Positions 53,549-64,000 of a DNA stretch of 64,000 bases are shown here, one piece after another. The DNA comes from Clostridia bacterium (lineage in GTDB: Bacteria; Bacillota; Clostridia; Acetivibrionales; JAFADI01), in contig JAOACY010000013.1 of NCBI GenBank assembly GCA_026417615.1, forward strand, positions 1 to 64,000, written 5' to 3'. The translations under genes were made by a program, and so were the position numbers. Every line of letters starts with the position of its first letter. Position 1 is the first letter of the stretch. The notes under the pieces are model-generated. The model made no database searches and was not told the DNA's origin. It saw nothing but the letters and a program-made list of their open reading frames with translations.

Positions 53549-55268
53549 CGGCTTGGCAAAGAGGAATGGAGGCTTGAATGCAGAAGCCCTGACCGTCCAA
53601 GGAATGGCAGTTGAATTTGCCTTTAAGGACACAAATGCGCTGCTCCATGCCAAAGATGCCCATGCCCTTTTGGAATGTTCCGCAGCCTGAACCGTTGTCA
53701 ATTATATATAATTCAATTATTTGATTTTTGTTCCTAAGGATAATGTCAACTCTGCTTGCCTTCCCATGACGCAATGCGTTTGTTATGCCTTCGCGGGCTA
53801 CCTTGAATATGGTATCTGCAATCAAGCCGTCAAGCTCTGGCATTAAGCCAGAGGAGCTTATTTCCACGGCAACAAAAGCGGTACGGAACTCATCAGCCAG
53901 TTTTTCAAGCCTTTCAAAAATTCCCTGGCTTTTTGAGGGACAGTTATTTTCCGCTGAAGCAACCATGTTTAGTTCCATCAAGCTATTAATTATTATTTTT
54001 TTTGCCCTCGAGATATATTCCATTGCTTGGGATTCATCGTTGGAAAGCCTTGCTATTTCCAATAATGAAATCGCAAGCATGATAGAGTGCCCCAGAATGT
54101 CATGAGCCTCCTGGGCAATATAATTGCGTGTTCTTGCAACAACAAGCCTTTTCTTTATTTCAGCCTGGAGCTTCAATTGATGATTGGCTGACTGCAGCTT
54201 GTCGTTTTTTTTCTGCAAATCCTTTATGATTGCTTGCTTTGCCGTAACATCCACAAAGCATATGTATGCTCCCCTATAAAACTTATGCGCTACCGGCCTG
54301 CAAATAACCCTGATGTGCAAGCCGCCTTGTGTTTTATAAGTAAAATCATGCTCTGTACTTGTATCGAAATCTGCGGAGAGCTTTTCAAAAGGGGAAAAGG
54401 CTTGTTTGCAAAAACCTTTTTCCATGCTTTCCTCAGAGCATGGAGAAAGCTTTCCCGAGAGCTTCATTTGTTTGAAGGTTTCGTTAAAAGCTGCAATCCT
54501 GTCACCCTTTGCAAGCAGAATACCTTCAGGTATGTTTGCCAAAGCGGACTTTCGAGCAATTTTAAGATTGTCAAAAAAATCAAGCTTAAATGTGGCAAAA
54601 GCAAGCAGTACAAGAGAGGCGGAGGCAGACATAGGAGTTATATCAAAGGGGGGAGAGAACCCAAAAATTTTCTTGAAGAATCGAAAAACATAAAGAATGT
54701 TTGCAATCAAAGGGATGGCAATGGCAATGGTGAAAAATAGGGTTTGAATGCGTTTTTCAATTAAGCCGGAAAAAAATTTCTTAACGCATAGTAAAATTCC
54801 AATTATAAACAACAAAAAGCTATAGCCCTGATACAAATAAAAAAGCGGCCCGAAGCTGTCGCCCCAGAAATCAAAGCTGGAATAAAACAAATAATGGATA
54901 GAATTTGTTATAATTATTATAAAAAATATGGCTGAAGAAATTAATAAGGGCTGAATGATCTTACGGCAAGGCTTGACGCCGGTTGCAAAAATACTTGCAA
55001 ATATGATAAAAGCGGGTCCGAGAAAGCAAACGCCGGCATATTGGCAGGCAACAAAAAAGAACTTGAGGTTGGCATCAGGCGCAAAGGTTTTAAGAATTTT
55101 GGCAATAATCCAGTGAGCAAGGATAGCCTGCAAAACGAAAAATGAGCTTAATAAAGAGCCCTTTTTTGCCTTCAAATAAATCACGGTATTAATAAAAACA
55201 ATCAAAAAAAGGGAAATAAAATGAAAAAGAGCAATGTAATAAGATTCATACACAAAGGTCTCGGTCAT
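53541..55268 (-). CDS. Seven-helix sensor histidine kinase (HisKA_3 type)
   Basis: A 575-residue kinase: about seven membrane helices (residues 7-235), a PAS-like region (about 240-350; ADFDTSTEHDFTYKTQGG, FVDVTAKQAIIKDL), a HisKA_3 dimerisation/phosphoacceptor domain (AQEAHDILGHSIMLA, His near residue 388), and a HATPase domain (REGITNALRHGKAS and DNGSGCGTFQKGMGIFGMEQ). This is the NarX/DesK-type architecture that pairs with NarL-type regulators, such as the convergent regulator next to it. GAGG precedes ATG 55268. Confidence 0.92.
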   Translation of the reverse strand: MTETFVYESYYIALFHFISLFLIVFINTVIYLKAKKGSLLSSFFVLQAILAHWIIAKILKTFAPDANLKFFFVACQYAGVCFLGPAFIIFASIFATGVKPCRKIIQPLLISSAIFFIIIITNSIHYLFYSSFDFWGDSFGPLFYLYQGYSFLLFIIGILLCVKKFFSGLIEKRIQTLFFTIAIAIPLIANILYVFRFFKKIFGFSPPFDITPMSASASLVLLAFATFKLDFFDNLKIARKSALANIPEGILLAKGDRIAAFNETFKQMKLSGKLSPCSEESMEKGFCKQAFSPFEKLSADFDTSTEHDFTYKTQGGLHIRVICRPVAHKFYRGAYICFVDVTAKQAIIKDLQKKNDKLQSANHQLKLQAEIKKRLVVARTRNYIAQEAHDILGHSIMLAISLLEIARLSNDESQAMEYISRAKKIIINSLMELNMVASAENNCPSKSQGIFERLEKLADEFRTAFVAVEISSSGLMPELDGLIADTIFKVAREGITNALRHGKASRVDIILRNKNQIIELYIIDNGSGCGTFQKGMGIFGMEQRICVLKGKFNCHSLDGQGFCIQASIPLCQAVK

Positions 55269-55430
55269 TTTTACCTCATCATTTTAAAACGGTTAGCTTG
55301 ATTTTTGGCCATAAGTCACTGGAATAATGACTTTAGGCACTACAAACACCCTTTGTATTTATATTATAATAAGTATTGGTTATTATTGTCAATTTATATG
55401 TTATAATAAGATAAGAATTAAGAGGGAAGG

Positions 55431-55961
55431 ATGGAGTGGATGAAAAGAAATTTATTGTTTTTTTTAATTTCAGCTTTAATCATATTTACCGGTGCGGGGT
55501 GCTCAGGCGGAGAAACCAAGCAGGACCGGACGGAAATTAACAGCTCAGGCGAACAGGAAAAAAAAGCTGTTGAAGTCAATGAAGCAAATAAGGAATCAAT
55601 AGTATTAAAAAATGAAGATGGAAGCCTGGCGGTTTCAGGCGGGAAAAGCGTAGAATTGCCAAAAGGCTATCCGTCTGATAAGTTCCCCGTTTATGAAAAC
55701 AGCTTCATATATTCGGCTGTTGAATTGCAAGGCTCGTATACTGTTTCAGCCTATAGCAAGGATGAAGTGAAAAAGGTTATAGCTTTTTATGAAAAGGTAT
55801 TAGAAGGCGCAAAGACGAATATGGAAACTAAAACTGATGAAAGCCTTACATCCATGGGGACCAAAAACGGGTATGCCTATACCATGGATGTGGGAAAAAG
55901 CTCTGAGCAGGGCTATCAGACAATAATAACAATTTCCTTGCAGCCTGCCGCTTCCGAATAA
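55431..55961 (+). CDS. Lipoprotein, function unknown
   Basis: A 176-residue exported lipoprotein: Lys/Arg then hydrophobic signal with a lipobox ending FTGAGC (cysteine ~24), a polar Glu/Lys-rich spacer (about 25-70), and a compact domain with GKSVELPKGYPSDKFPVYE and YSKDEVKKVIAFYEKVL, as in small clostridial lipoproteins of unknown role. Start ATG 55431 or ATG 55440; both are near GAGGGAAGG. It lies 25 bases upstream of the 1125-residue exported protein gene and is probably co-transcribed with it. Confidence 0.75.
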   Translation: MEWMKRNLLFFLISALIIFTGAGCSGGETKQDRTEINSSGEQEKKAVEVNEANKESIVLKNEDGSLAVSGGKSVELPKGYPSDKFPVYENSFIYSAVELQGSYTVSAYSKDEVKKVIAFYEKVLEGAKTNMETKTDESLTSMGTKNGYAYTMDVGKSSEQGYQTIITISLQPAASE

Positions 55962-55986
55962 AAAAGATGGGGAGGGTGTATTTTAT

Positions 55987-58900
55987 ATGAAAAGCTTCTA
56001 TTTGTTATTTAAAAAGCTTTTTATACTGGTTTTGCTGCCTATACTCATTTCAGCATGGATATTGCCGGCTTGTTCAACCTGTGCTGCTATTGTCAATGAA
56101 CCTTTTTTATTAAATCCCATAGATGGGAAAACAATACAAAATATGGGATTCCCAGACCTTCCGGACATTTCAAGGGATGCAAGGCTAAAGGGCATTCAGC
56201 CTGCGTCATTGAAAAATTTGAGCTTAAGACTCAAGGAAGGTGTTAATTGGCTGAGCGAAGCAGACTCTCAAATCATAAAAGAGAAAGCCGTCAGCGGGAA
56301 AATAAGCCAATCTCTCCTGCCTTCAGTCGTTCCGGGCAGGATATATATTGATCCCTTCTCCATGCTGGCATTTGAATTTGTAAGGGCAGATACCGGCAGC
56401 CTCTACATGGTTTTAGCGGACGAAGACAAAATTGTTGAAGAAATATCAATTCCAGAGCAGATAGTATTTTTAAACGAAGCAAATATTACTACCCTTGCCA
56501 AGGGTATCAACACCACTTCTTATAAAATGAAATCCGGAACTACTGAAAGGTCGGGATTCAATTTTTATTTTGACGAACGTCAAACCATTCCGGGGTACGA
56601 CAAGGAAGGAAAACGCATAGAGGTCGCTCTGAAAGGAAGCTTGAATCTTGATTCCCCTGCCGTTGAAGTAAAATACACGAAAGACAACGGCTACAAGTTT
56701 GTGTTTTTTGCATCTCAGACTGCGGAAGTAAAGGCTGAGATGCTTGCGGAAATAAAAAAAGATGTAAAAATTCCGCTTTACGATTTTACCATTCCTGCCA
56801 AAGGCTGCAAGATTACTGTAGGTTTTTTCCTTGTTCTGGGCGTTGACGGCCGCATTACGATGGATTATTCAGTAAAACAAAGCTCCGGTATAAGGGCGGG
56901 GCTTCAGGGAGATACTTCATATTATTTACCTTCCAGTCTTAATACTGTAAAAGAAGTAAGCTTTACATTTACACCAATGGGCTTGTCTCTTTCTGCAGAC
57001 GTAAAGGGAGAAACCAGCCTCTTAGCTGAGGTTGCCTTTGATGTTCTTGGAAAATGCAAGGTTATTTTTGACAACAAGCTTGGAGTCCTCCTTGAAGCAA
57101 AAGCCGGTTTGCAAGGCGGAGGAGATTACCTGAGCATAAAGGGGGACGGCTTTGTAAAAATAAACGGAAGAATAAAGGTAAAATCATTTGATAAAAGCAA
57201 AACTATATATGAGTATAAGTATCCTCTTTTCAACTATGTAAAGGAACGCTCAGGAGGCTATAGTATAGACATTACAGAAGCATGCGCCTATAAGGATATT
57301 ATCAAAGGTAAAATAGCCGAAAAAGCAACAGCAAAACCATATGCAAACAAAGAAATTCAGTTGAAAATAAATGATTCTTCGGGAAATGAAAAGGTTTTGA
57401 GCACGGTAACGGATAATTCCGGAGCCTTCATAAAGCCCTATGATTTAAAAAAAGGCAGCATGGTTAGAATTAAAGTTCCGGGAAGCTCAAATATCTGGTC
57501 GTATCCACGTGAGGCCAGCTTTCCTTTTGACCATGTGGCCATAGAGGCTGCGGATTATCTTACAGATACTGTTAATGGCTATCTGAGCGGCTCGGGACAG
57601 GATGATTCGACTTATAACGGTCCTGTGTCCATATACATAGAACGCTCAAACAATATTTCGCTTCATCCCCAAGACAATATTTCTCTTCCTGTCGAATATG
57701 CCATAAAACTTAATGCGCAAAGCACAGGCGGGAAGTTTAAGCTTCAGGGAGCCGATATCAGGCCCTTTGACAAGGTCTATGCCGTATTGGAGAAGGATGG
57801 GTTTGTATTTTCCAGCAATAAGCTTGAAGCTGAAGGAATAAATGTTTGCGTAGAGGGCGGTTACAAACAGGAAGCCAACCGTTTGAGCTCACCCGGCAGT
57901 TATGTGCTTCTAGGCAGCTCCAAGACTGAAGCTCCTTTTACGGGAGAAGCTTATTTTCAAGTGGCAGCCCTTTACCCACACTGTTCACAACCTGAAAACA
58001 CACTCAAAATGAAGGAATGGCGTCTTGATTTTGCCTCTTTGCCTGGAACTGGAATTTCTTCGGCCGGCACAGGCCCATGGGAGCTTGACCTTAACTCCTT
58101 GGCTAGCCAGATAACTTCTCCCTTGGACAGGTACAGGAGCTCATTGGCTGGGACCCGCTCAGTCAATTATCATGTCTTCGAAACCTTAAAATTTTTTGTT
58201 GAAGGCAAAAAGCTTGAGTATTTCAATGAAGCCAAATCCTGTGAGCAGGAAAAAATAGAAAGCCTGTTAAACAAAATAGAAAAAAATTATCCGGTTGTTG
58301 GAGCCGCACCTGCGGAATTCTATCTTAAGAACCTGAGAGCCTTTGCGCTTGAAGCTGGTAAGGCGAACAGTGAACAAAACAAAGGTGCTCTTTCTCCTCA
58401 AAACTGCACTTGTGATGTTTCGATAAAATACTATAATTCTGCTGCAAGCACAACTCCTGAATACACCAGAAGCTATAGATTTTCCGCCTTGGATTCAAAG
58501 CAAAAGCTTGAGCAGGGAGTGAGAGATCCTATACTGTTCTGGGATAAAAAGAGCAAAACCAAGGTAATAAGCTATCAGGAATTTCCTAAAAATGAAAGCT
58601 TGCGCTACGATCTTGACGACTACATCCCTGAATTCAAGGGCTTGCCTTTCGCCCTTAAGGGAAATGAGCAATTAAACGGAATAACCTGCCAGGTTTGGGA
58701 GAAAAGTAAAAAAATTGATCCTATAATGAATGTATATGTCAAGCTGCAGCTATTCACTGATAAAAACAGCGGCCTGCCTTTGAAAGCTATTTTTTATGAC
58801 GGATACTACCAGAAAATTGAGATGCTTTTTAATAACTGGAAGCAGGCTTCAGGAGGTGAATCGGTGCTTTTTCCGCCTTTATTCGGGGGAATAAGGTATC

Positions 58901-59364
58901 CGACAGTTAATCTGGAGCTTCCTCCTTTTTCGGATGAAGTGAACGGACAATACGAAGGAGGGAATGGTGAAAGAACAAACACAGTTATAACTCTTGTCAT
59001 TGGGGATTCATATATGACAGTAAACGGAAACAGGCAGGAAATAGACCCGGGAAGAGGCACAAAGCCTCTGATCTTTGAAGGGAGAACCATTATGCCTATC
59101 AGGGCTGTGGTTGAAGCCTTGGGAGGAACTGTAAGCTGGAATGACAGAGAAAAAAGAATAACTATTGTTCGCAAAGATACAATTATTGAAATGGTGGTTG
59201 GAAGCAAAGAAATGCTTGTTAATGGAGTCTCGATATCAAACGATGTTCCTCCAAGGATTATAGGTGAGCGCACATTTGTTCCGGTCAGGTTTGCAGCTGA
59301 AAATTTGAATTGTGTTGTCGGCTGGGATGAAGCAACCAGAACTGTAAGCATAACAACAAGATAA
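55987..59364 (+). CDS. Large exported protein with C-terminal copper-amine-oxidase-like domain
   Basis: A 1125-residue protein. Residues ~1-36 form a signal peptide. The next ~950 residues are largely beta-rich and unlike any family I recognise, with Lys-Gly-rich segments and two probable Ig-like parts near 440-530 and 530-640. The last ~130 residues contain the repeat seen at the ends of many clostridial surface proteins (copper amine oxidase N-terminal-like): YMTVNGNRQEIDPG, FEGRTIMPIRAVVEALGG, VSWNDREKRITIV and a second copy ending GERTFVPVRFAAENL. It is probably a cell-surface protein that attaches or assembles with others. GGAGGGTG precedes ATG 55987. Confidence 0.75.
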   Translation: MKSFYLLFKKLFILVLLPILISAWILPACSTCAAIVNEPFLLNPIDGKTIQNMGFPDLPDISRDARLKGIQPASLKNLSLRLKEGVNWLSEADSQIIKEKAVSGKISQSLLPSVVPGRIYIDPFSMLAFEFVRADTGSLYMVLADEDKIVEEISIPEQIVFLNEANITTLAKGINTTSYKMKSGTTERSGFNFYFDERQTIPGYDKEGKRIEVALKGSLNLDSPAVEVKYTKDNGYKFVFFASQTAEVKAEMLAEIKKDVKIPLYDFTIPAKGCKITVGFFLVLGVDGRITMDYSVKQSSGIRAGLQGDTSYYLPSSLNTVKEVSFTFTPMGLSLSADVKGETSLLAEVAFDVLGKCKVIFDNKLGVLLEAKAGLQGGGDYLSIKGDGFVKINGRIKVKSFDKSKTIYEYKYPLFNYVKERSGGYSIDITEACAYKDIIKGKIAEKATAKPYANKEIQLKINDSSGNEKVLSTVTDNSGAFIKPYDLKKGSMVRIKVPGSSNIWSYPREASFPFDHVAIEAADYLTDTVNGYLSGSGQDDSTYNGPVSIYIERSNNISLHPQDNISLPVEYAIKLNAQSTGGKFKLQGADIRPFDKVYAVLEKDGFVFSSNKLEAEGINVCVEGGYKQEANRLSSPGSYVLLGSSKTEAPFTGEAYFQVAALYPHCSQPENTLKMKEWRLDFASLPGTGISSAGTGPWELDLNSLASQITSPLDRYRSSLAGTRSVNYHVFETLKFFVEGKKLEYFNEAKSCEQEKIESLLNKIEKNYPVVGAAPAEFYLKNLRAFALEAGKANSEQNKGALSPQNCTCDVSIKYYNSAASTTPEYTRSYRFSALDSKQKLEQGVRDPILFWDKKSKTKVISYQEFPKNESLRYDLDDYIPEFKGLPFALKGNEQLNGITCQVWEKSKKIDPIMNVYVKLQLFTDKNSGLPLKAIFYDGYYQKIEMLFNNWKQASGGESVLFPPLFGGIRYPTVNLELPPFSDEVNGQYEGGNGERTNTVITLVIGDSYMTVNGNRQEIDPGRGTKPLIFEGRTIMPIRAVVEALGGTVSWNDREKRITIVRKDTIIEMVVGSKEMLVNGVSISNDVPPRIIGERTFVPVRFAAENLNCVVGWDEATRTVSITTR

Positions 59365-59379
59365 ATTATAAAAAATATC

Positions 59380-59408
59380 TTGACAGGAAAATACAAGTTT
59401 AATAAAAT
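59380..59408 (+). promoter_or_regulatory. Promoter for groES-groEL
   Basis: TTGACA (59380-59385) and TAAAAT (59403-59408) are 17 bases apart. The predicted start (~59415) falls inside the CIRCE operator. Confidence 0.85.
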
Positions 59409-59412
59409 ATTA

Positions 59413-59439
59413 TTAGCACTCGGCTATATTGAGTGCTAA
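59413..59439. promoter_or_regulatory. CIRCE operator (HrcA binding site)
   Basis: TTAGCACTC, nine bases, GAGTGCTAA: a perfect CIRCE inverted repeat. It overlaps the predicted transcription start of groES-groEL, so HrcA would block initiation until heat shock. Confidence 0.98.
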
Positions 59440-59580
59440 TAAAGCGTTTTAATATTCCTTTTATATTTATTGATATTTATATTAATAGCGTTTAACCGTT
59501 ATCGATATTTTATCTTAAAACTAGAAGGGGTTTTAAAGCGCTTTTTTATATACAATAAACATATGAAAGGAGCAGGTTGA

Positions 59581-61506
<1,926 letters not shown>

Positions 61507-61530
61507 GAGCTTGAAGGGACGGGGAATATG

Positions 61531-61567
61531 TGCCAGCCACTTGGTGTACATAGTGGCTGGCATTTTC
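61531..61567 (+). terminator. Terminator after groEL
   Basis: TGCCAGCCACT pairs exactly with AGTGGCTGGCA (11 bp, 10-base loop) and is followed by TTTT. Confidence 0.85.
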
Positions 61568-61589
61568 ACATCCATAAGTACTTTTAAAT

Positions 61590-61610
61590 AAGTTTTTTTG
61601 CTGTAGAATC
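61590..61610 (-). repeat. Dispersed inverted-repeat element, copy G (left-end remnant, reverse orientation)
   Basis: On the minus strand GATTCTACAGCAAAAAAACT matches the left end of the element family (compare GATTCTACCGCAAAAACAG in copy B). Only about 21 bases are preserved; the match is weaker than in copies A-F. Confidence 0.45.
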
Positions 61611-61714
61611 AAGTTTCAATATTTTTGAGGCATAACATAAATATTCCAAAAAATAAAGAAATTTTGAGATTTAAGAAGATAAACTAAAATATTTCAAAAA
61701 AAGTCTAAAACAAA

Positions 61715-61731
61715 GGTCAAAGATGGTCAAA
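61715..61731. promoter_or_regulatory. CtsR-type operator upstream of hsp20
   Basis: GGTCAAA-GAT-GGTCAAA is an exact direct heptad repeat with a three-base spacer, the CtsR binding pattern of Firmicutes. It lies just upstream of a TTGAAA (61740-61745) / TATAAA (61763-61768) promoter with 17-base spacing. A third GGTCAAA occurs at 61791-61797. Confidence 0.8.
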
Positions 61732-61826
61732 GTCAACAGTTGAAAAAGCAATACAAATATTGTATAAATAATAGTGTAAGGACCGAACAAGGTCAAAAAA
61801 AAATGAGATTTTTGGAGGTGTTGTTT

Positions 61827-62282
61827 ATGTTCGGATTGGTTCCATTTGAAAGAAAGGGCAGAGGTCTTCAAAGAAGAAACGGTGACTATTTTGACATTGA
61901 CAGCATTTTTGAGAATTTCTTCAACGACGCGGTTCTTCCTTCCTTCTTCAGCAAAAGCAATCAGATGAGAGTTGACATCAGTGAAAATGACAAGGAATAT
62001 ATTCTTGAGGCTGAGCTGCCTGGAGTTAAAAAGGAAGAAATAAACCTGGAGGTTCATGACGACAGGCTTACAATCAGCGTGAACAGGGACGAGAGTAATG
62101 AGGAGAGGAAGGACAACTACTTAAGAAGGGAAAGAAGAACAAGCTCCATGGTGAGGTCGTTTTCAATCGAAAACGTTGTAAGCGACAAGATTACAGCAAA
62201 GCATGAAAACGGAATTCTCACTCTGGTGCTCCCTAAAAAGGAAGAAACCAAACCAAAGGGAAGGAAAATTGATATTTCTTAA
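61827..62282 (+). CDS. Hsp20 family small heat-shock protein
   Basis: A 151-residue small heat-shock protein that holds unfolding proteins. The alpha-crystallin domain spans about residues 45-140: MRVDISENDKEYILEAELPG, GVKKEEINLEVHDDRLTI, ENGILTLVLPK (the family's G-x-L motif region), and the final KIDIS tail contains the IxI-type motif. ATG 61827 follows GGAGGTG; the longer frame to 61740 runs into the promoter. A hairpin lies after the gene. Confidence 0.95.
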   Translation: MFGLVPFERKGRGLQRRNGDYFDIDSIFENFFNDAVLPSFFSKSNQMRVDISENDKEYILEAELPGVKKEEINLEVHDDRLTISVNRDESNEERKDNYLRRERRTSSMVRSFSIENVVSDKITAKHENGILTLVLPKKEETKPKGRKIDIS

Positions 62283-62306
62283 TTTCTGCCCGATGCATGG
62301 AAATTT

Positions 62307-62344
62307 TGCAAAACCCCTTTATCTTTAAGATAAGGGGTTTTGCA
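62307..62344 (+). terminator. Terminator after hsp20
   Basis: TGCAAAACCCC pairs exactly with GGGGTTTTGCA (11 bp); inside, TTATCTT pairs with AAGATAA. The second arm contains a T-run but the tail is weak. Confidence 0.7.
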
Positions 62345-62436
62345 GCTGTAAAAAGGCATAAAATTCAGTGCTATATGCAGAATATATAATGCAGTTCATG
62401 GAATAAATTACAAAATGATGGAAGGAGGTGTGCTTC

Positions 62437-63375
62437 ATGCAGTACAAGGATTACTACAGCATTCTCGGGCTTGATAAGAATGCTTCCCAGGAGGATATTA
62501 AAAAAGCTTACAGGAAGCTGGCAAAAAAATATCACCCTGATACAAATCCAGGAAACAAGCAGGCTGAGGAAAAATTCAAAGACATTAATGAAGCATACGA
62601 GGTCTTGAGCGATCAGGACAAGAGAAAGAAATATGATAATTTCGGAAATGAGTACAACTTTAAAAATGGTTTTGATTTTGACCCGTCACAGTTTGGGTTT
62701 GGAAAGAATGTGAAGTATGAGTTCAGGACAGGCGGGGGAATGGATCACAGCGACTTCTTCAATATGTTTTTTGGAGGAGGAGGCTTTGGCTTTGACAGCT
62801 TTTTTGACCATGCAGGTGTAAATAACAGGAGCAGACGGTCTTCATATCATGGGGAAGATATTGAGGCGGAATTGGAAATCATTCCCGAGGAAGGTTTTCA
62901 AGGAGTGGAAAAAAGGATATCTATCAGGGGACAGGGTGGAACAAAAAGCCTTTCGTTTAAAATCCCCAAGGGTGTGAGAGACGGAGAAAGGGTAAGACTT
63001 CAAGGGCAAGGAGAGGCAGGCTTTAATGGAGGACAAAACGGAGATTTATTTCTTACCCTCAGGATAAAGCCCAGTGAACGCTTTACTCTTGAGGGTAACG
63101 ATTTGACAATGACAGTGAATATAATGCCGTGGGATGCTGCCCTGGGCAGCGAAACAGCGGTTGATACCATAGATGGCAGGATTTTAGTAAAGATACCGGC
63201 AGGAATACAAACCGACAGCAAAATACGTGTTTCAGGAAAAGGGTATGTGGACAGAACAGGCAGAAGAGGAGATCTATACCTCAAAATACGGATTGTAAAC
63301 CCAAGCCATCTGACCAACGAAATGAAGGAGCTTTATGAAAAGCTCAGGCAGGCATCAAGGGTCAGGGCTATGTAA
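62437..63375 (+). CDS. DnaJ-class co-chaperone (CbpA-like, no zinc finger)
   Basis: A 312-residue J-domain protein that stimulates DnaK. The J domain is at residues ~1-66 with the HPD motif in KKYHPDTN; a Gly/Phe-rich part follows ([13 protein letters not shown]). The two C-terminal client-binding domains are present ([19 protein letters not shown] and [14 protein letters not shown]), but the CxxCxGxG zinc repeats of classical DnaJ are missing, so CbpA-type is the better name. AAGGAGG precedes ATG 62437. It is 21 bases upstream of clpB. Confidence 0.92.
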   Translation: MQYKDYYSILGLDKNASQEDIKKAYRKLAKKYHPDTNPGNKQAEEKFKDINEAYEVLSDQDKRKKYDNFGNEYNFKNGFDFDPSQFGFGKNVKYEFRTGGGMDHSDFFNMFFGGGGFGFDSFFDHAGVNNRSRRSSYHGEDIEAELEIIPEEGFQGVEKRISIRGQGGTKSLSFKIPKGVRDGERVRLQGQGEAGFNGGQNGDLFLTLRIKPSERFTLEGNDLTMTVNIMPWDAALGSETAVDTIDGRILVKIPAGIQTDSKIRVSGKGYVDRTGRRGDLYLKIRIVNPSHLTNEMKELYEKLRQASRVRAM

Positions 63376-63396
63376 AAGAATAGGAGGGAGTAAGCC

Positions 63397-64000
63397 ATGA
63401 ATATAGATAAATTCACAGAAAAAGCCCAGGCTGCGGTTTCAGCAGCTCAGGACATAGCAGTTAGAATGGGACACCAGCAGGTGGACGGAGAGCACATCCA
63501 CCTTGCACTGGCAGCCCAGGAGGACGGCCTTATTCCAAAGCTCTTAGGATATATGGGGCAGGATGTCCAGCTATATATAAAGGATATTGAGATAGAGCTT
63601 GAAAAGCTACCAAAGGTATACGGTGGCGGAGCCTCAAGCCTGTATGCCACAAGGCGCTTCAACGAAGTCCTGATCCATGCGGAGGATGAGGCGAAGCGGT
63701 TCAAGGATGAATATACAAGCGTGGAGCATATTTATATGGCCCTGCTGAAGGAAAAGAATACTCCTTCACAGACCATATTCAAACGTTTTGGGATTACACT
63801 GGAGAAATTTATGGCGGCTCTTGGCAAGGTGCGAAGCAACCAGAGAATTACATCAAAAAACCCGGAAGAAACCTATGATGCTTTAAAAAGGTTTGGACGT
63901 GACCTAGTGGAGCTCGCAAAAAGCGGCAAGCTTGACCCTGTTATCGGAAGGGATGCTGAAATCAGGCGGGCCATAAGGATACTCTCCAGAAGAACCAAGA
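63397..64000 (+). CDS. clpB: ClpB disaggregase, 3' end missing
   Basis: The first 201 codons of ClpB, the Hsp100 ATPase that frees proteins from aggregates with DnaK. Visible parts are the two Clp N-terminal repeats (residues ~1-145; [41 protein letters not shown]) and the beginning of the first AAA domain ([19 protein letters not shown] and [15 protein letters not shown]). The window ends just before the expected Walker A motif. GGAGGGAG precedes ATG 63397. The gene is probably co-transcribed with the J-domain protein gene. Confidence 0.95.
   Translation, partial: MNIDKFTEKAQAAVSAAQDIAVRMGHQQVDGEHIHLALAAQEDGLIPKLLGYMGQDVQLYIKDIEIELEKLPKVYGGGASSLYATRRFNEVLIHAEDEAKRFKDEYTSVEHIYMALLKEKNTPSQTIFKRFGITLEKFMAALGKVRSNQRITSKNPEETYDALKRFGRDLVELAKSGKLDPVIGRDAEIRRAIRILSRRTK

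Noticed and set aside
54234-54740. 168-codon plus-strand frame
   Set aside because: Antisense to the histidine kinase gene and without motifs.

Overview
The window reads as a contiguous chromosomal segment of an anaerobic, spore-former-type Firmicute (class Clostridia, probably a Ruminiclostridium/Acetivibrio-like relative). The basis is the gene set: GatCAB amidotransferase, Pta-AckA and Ptb-Buk kinase pairs, two ferredoxin-dependent 2-oxoacid oxidoreductases, rubrerythrin, type III glutamine synthetase, RNase J, SLH-domain surface proteins, and CIRCE plus CtsR heat-shock operators. Base composition is AT-rich between genes, with strong AGGAGG-type ribosome binding sites and TTGACA/TATAAT-type promoters. 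Genus cannot be fixed without a database.

Layout. 0-5.5 kb: gatA (5' end cut by the window edge), gatB, then pta-ackA. 5.7 kb: tRNA-Gln(CUG). 5.9-9.5 kb: small membrane protein, remnant HEAT-like gene, MFS transporter, PIN-PhoH ATPase. 9.5-13.2 kb: alpha-glucan module (GH57 branching enzyme and DUF4912 protein, divergent from a GT4 glycosyltransferase). 13.3-18.3 kb: RNase J, tmcAL, buk, ptb. 18.4-23.1 kb: ferritin-like DUF2383 protein, asparaginase II-type protein, then an accessory-looking patch (19.9-21.6 kb) with a frameshifted coiled-coil gene and two orphan membrane proteins, followed by a low-complexity lipoprotein. 23.3-31 kb: cobT with a corrinoid-activation (RACE-like) protein, zinc-ribbon protein, 5-formyl-THF cyclo-ligase, CPBP protease, a drastically shortened sigma-54, apgM and a Fur regulator. 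31-37.4 kb: Fe-S flavoprotein, TcdA, P-loop ATPase and a four-subunit 2-oxoacid (VOR-type) oxidoreductase. 37.5-47 kb: degenerate EAL-CBS-GGDEF protein, glnN, transglutaminase-like protein, YmaF protein, a second (KOR-type) two-subunit oxidoreductase, rubrerythrin, tRNA-Ala(GGC). 47-59.4 kb: CrtI-like/UbiB-like pair, SLH-FN3 surface protein with a kinase-less sensor, response regulator and a convergent histidine kinase, lipoprotein and a 1125-aa exported protein. 59.4-64 kb: heat-shock block groES-groEL, hsp20, a DnaJ-like co-chaperone and clpB (cut at the window end).

How it fits together. The VOR- and KOR-type enzymes can turn 2-oxoacids into acyl-CoAs with reduced ferredoxin; Ptb-Buk and Pta-AckA can turn acyl-CoA and acetyl-CoA into acids plus ATP. 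This is a plausible amino-acid or pyruvate fermentation network, though the substrates are inferred. Stress handling is grouped at the right end under HrcA (CIRCE) and probably CtsR control.

The most unusual signal is not a gene. It is a dispersed, non-coding inverted-repeat element present at seven places: two full 203-bp copies at 4090 and 45162, a 103-bp and a 58-bp internally deleted copy at 1120 and 2761, a right half at 13195, and reverse-oriented left ends near 43311 and 61590. It sits in operon gaps (gatA/gatB, gatB/pta, pta/ackA, and between the two KOR-type subunits), folds as a nested hairpin, and in one place supplies the last codons of a protein. No CRISPR array, rRNA, transposase gene or prophage was seen.
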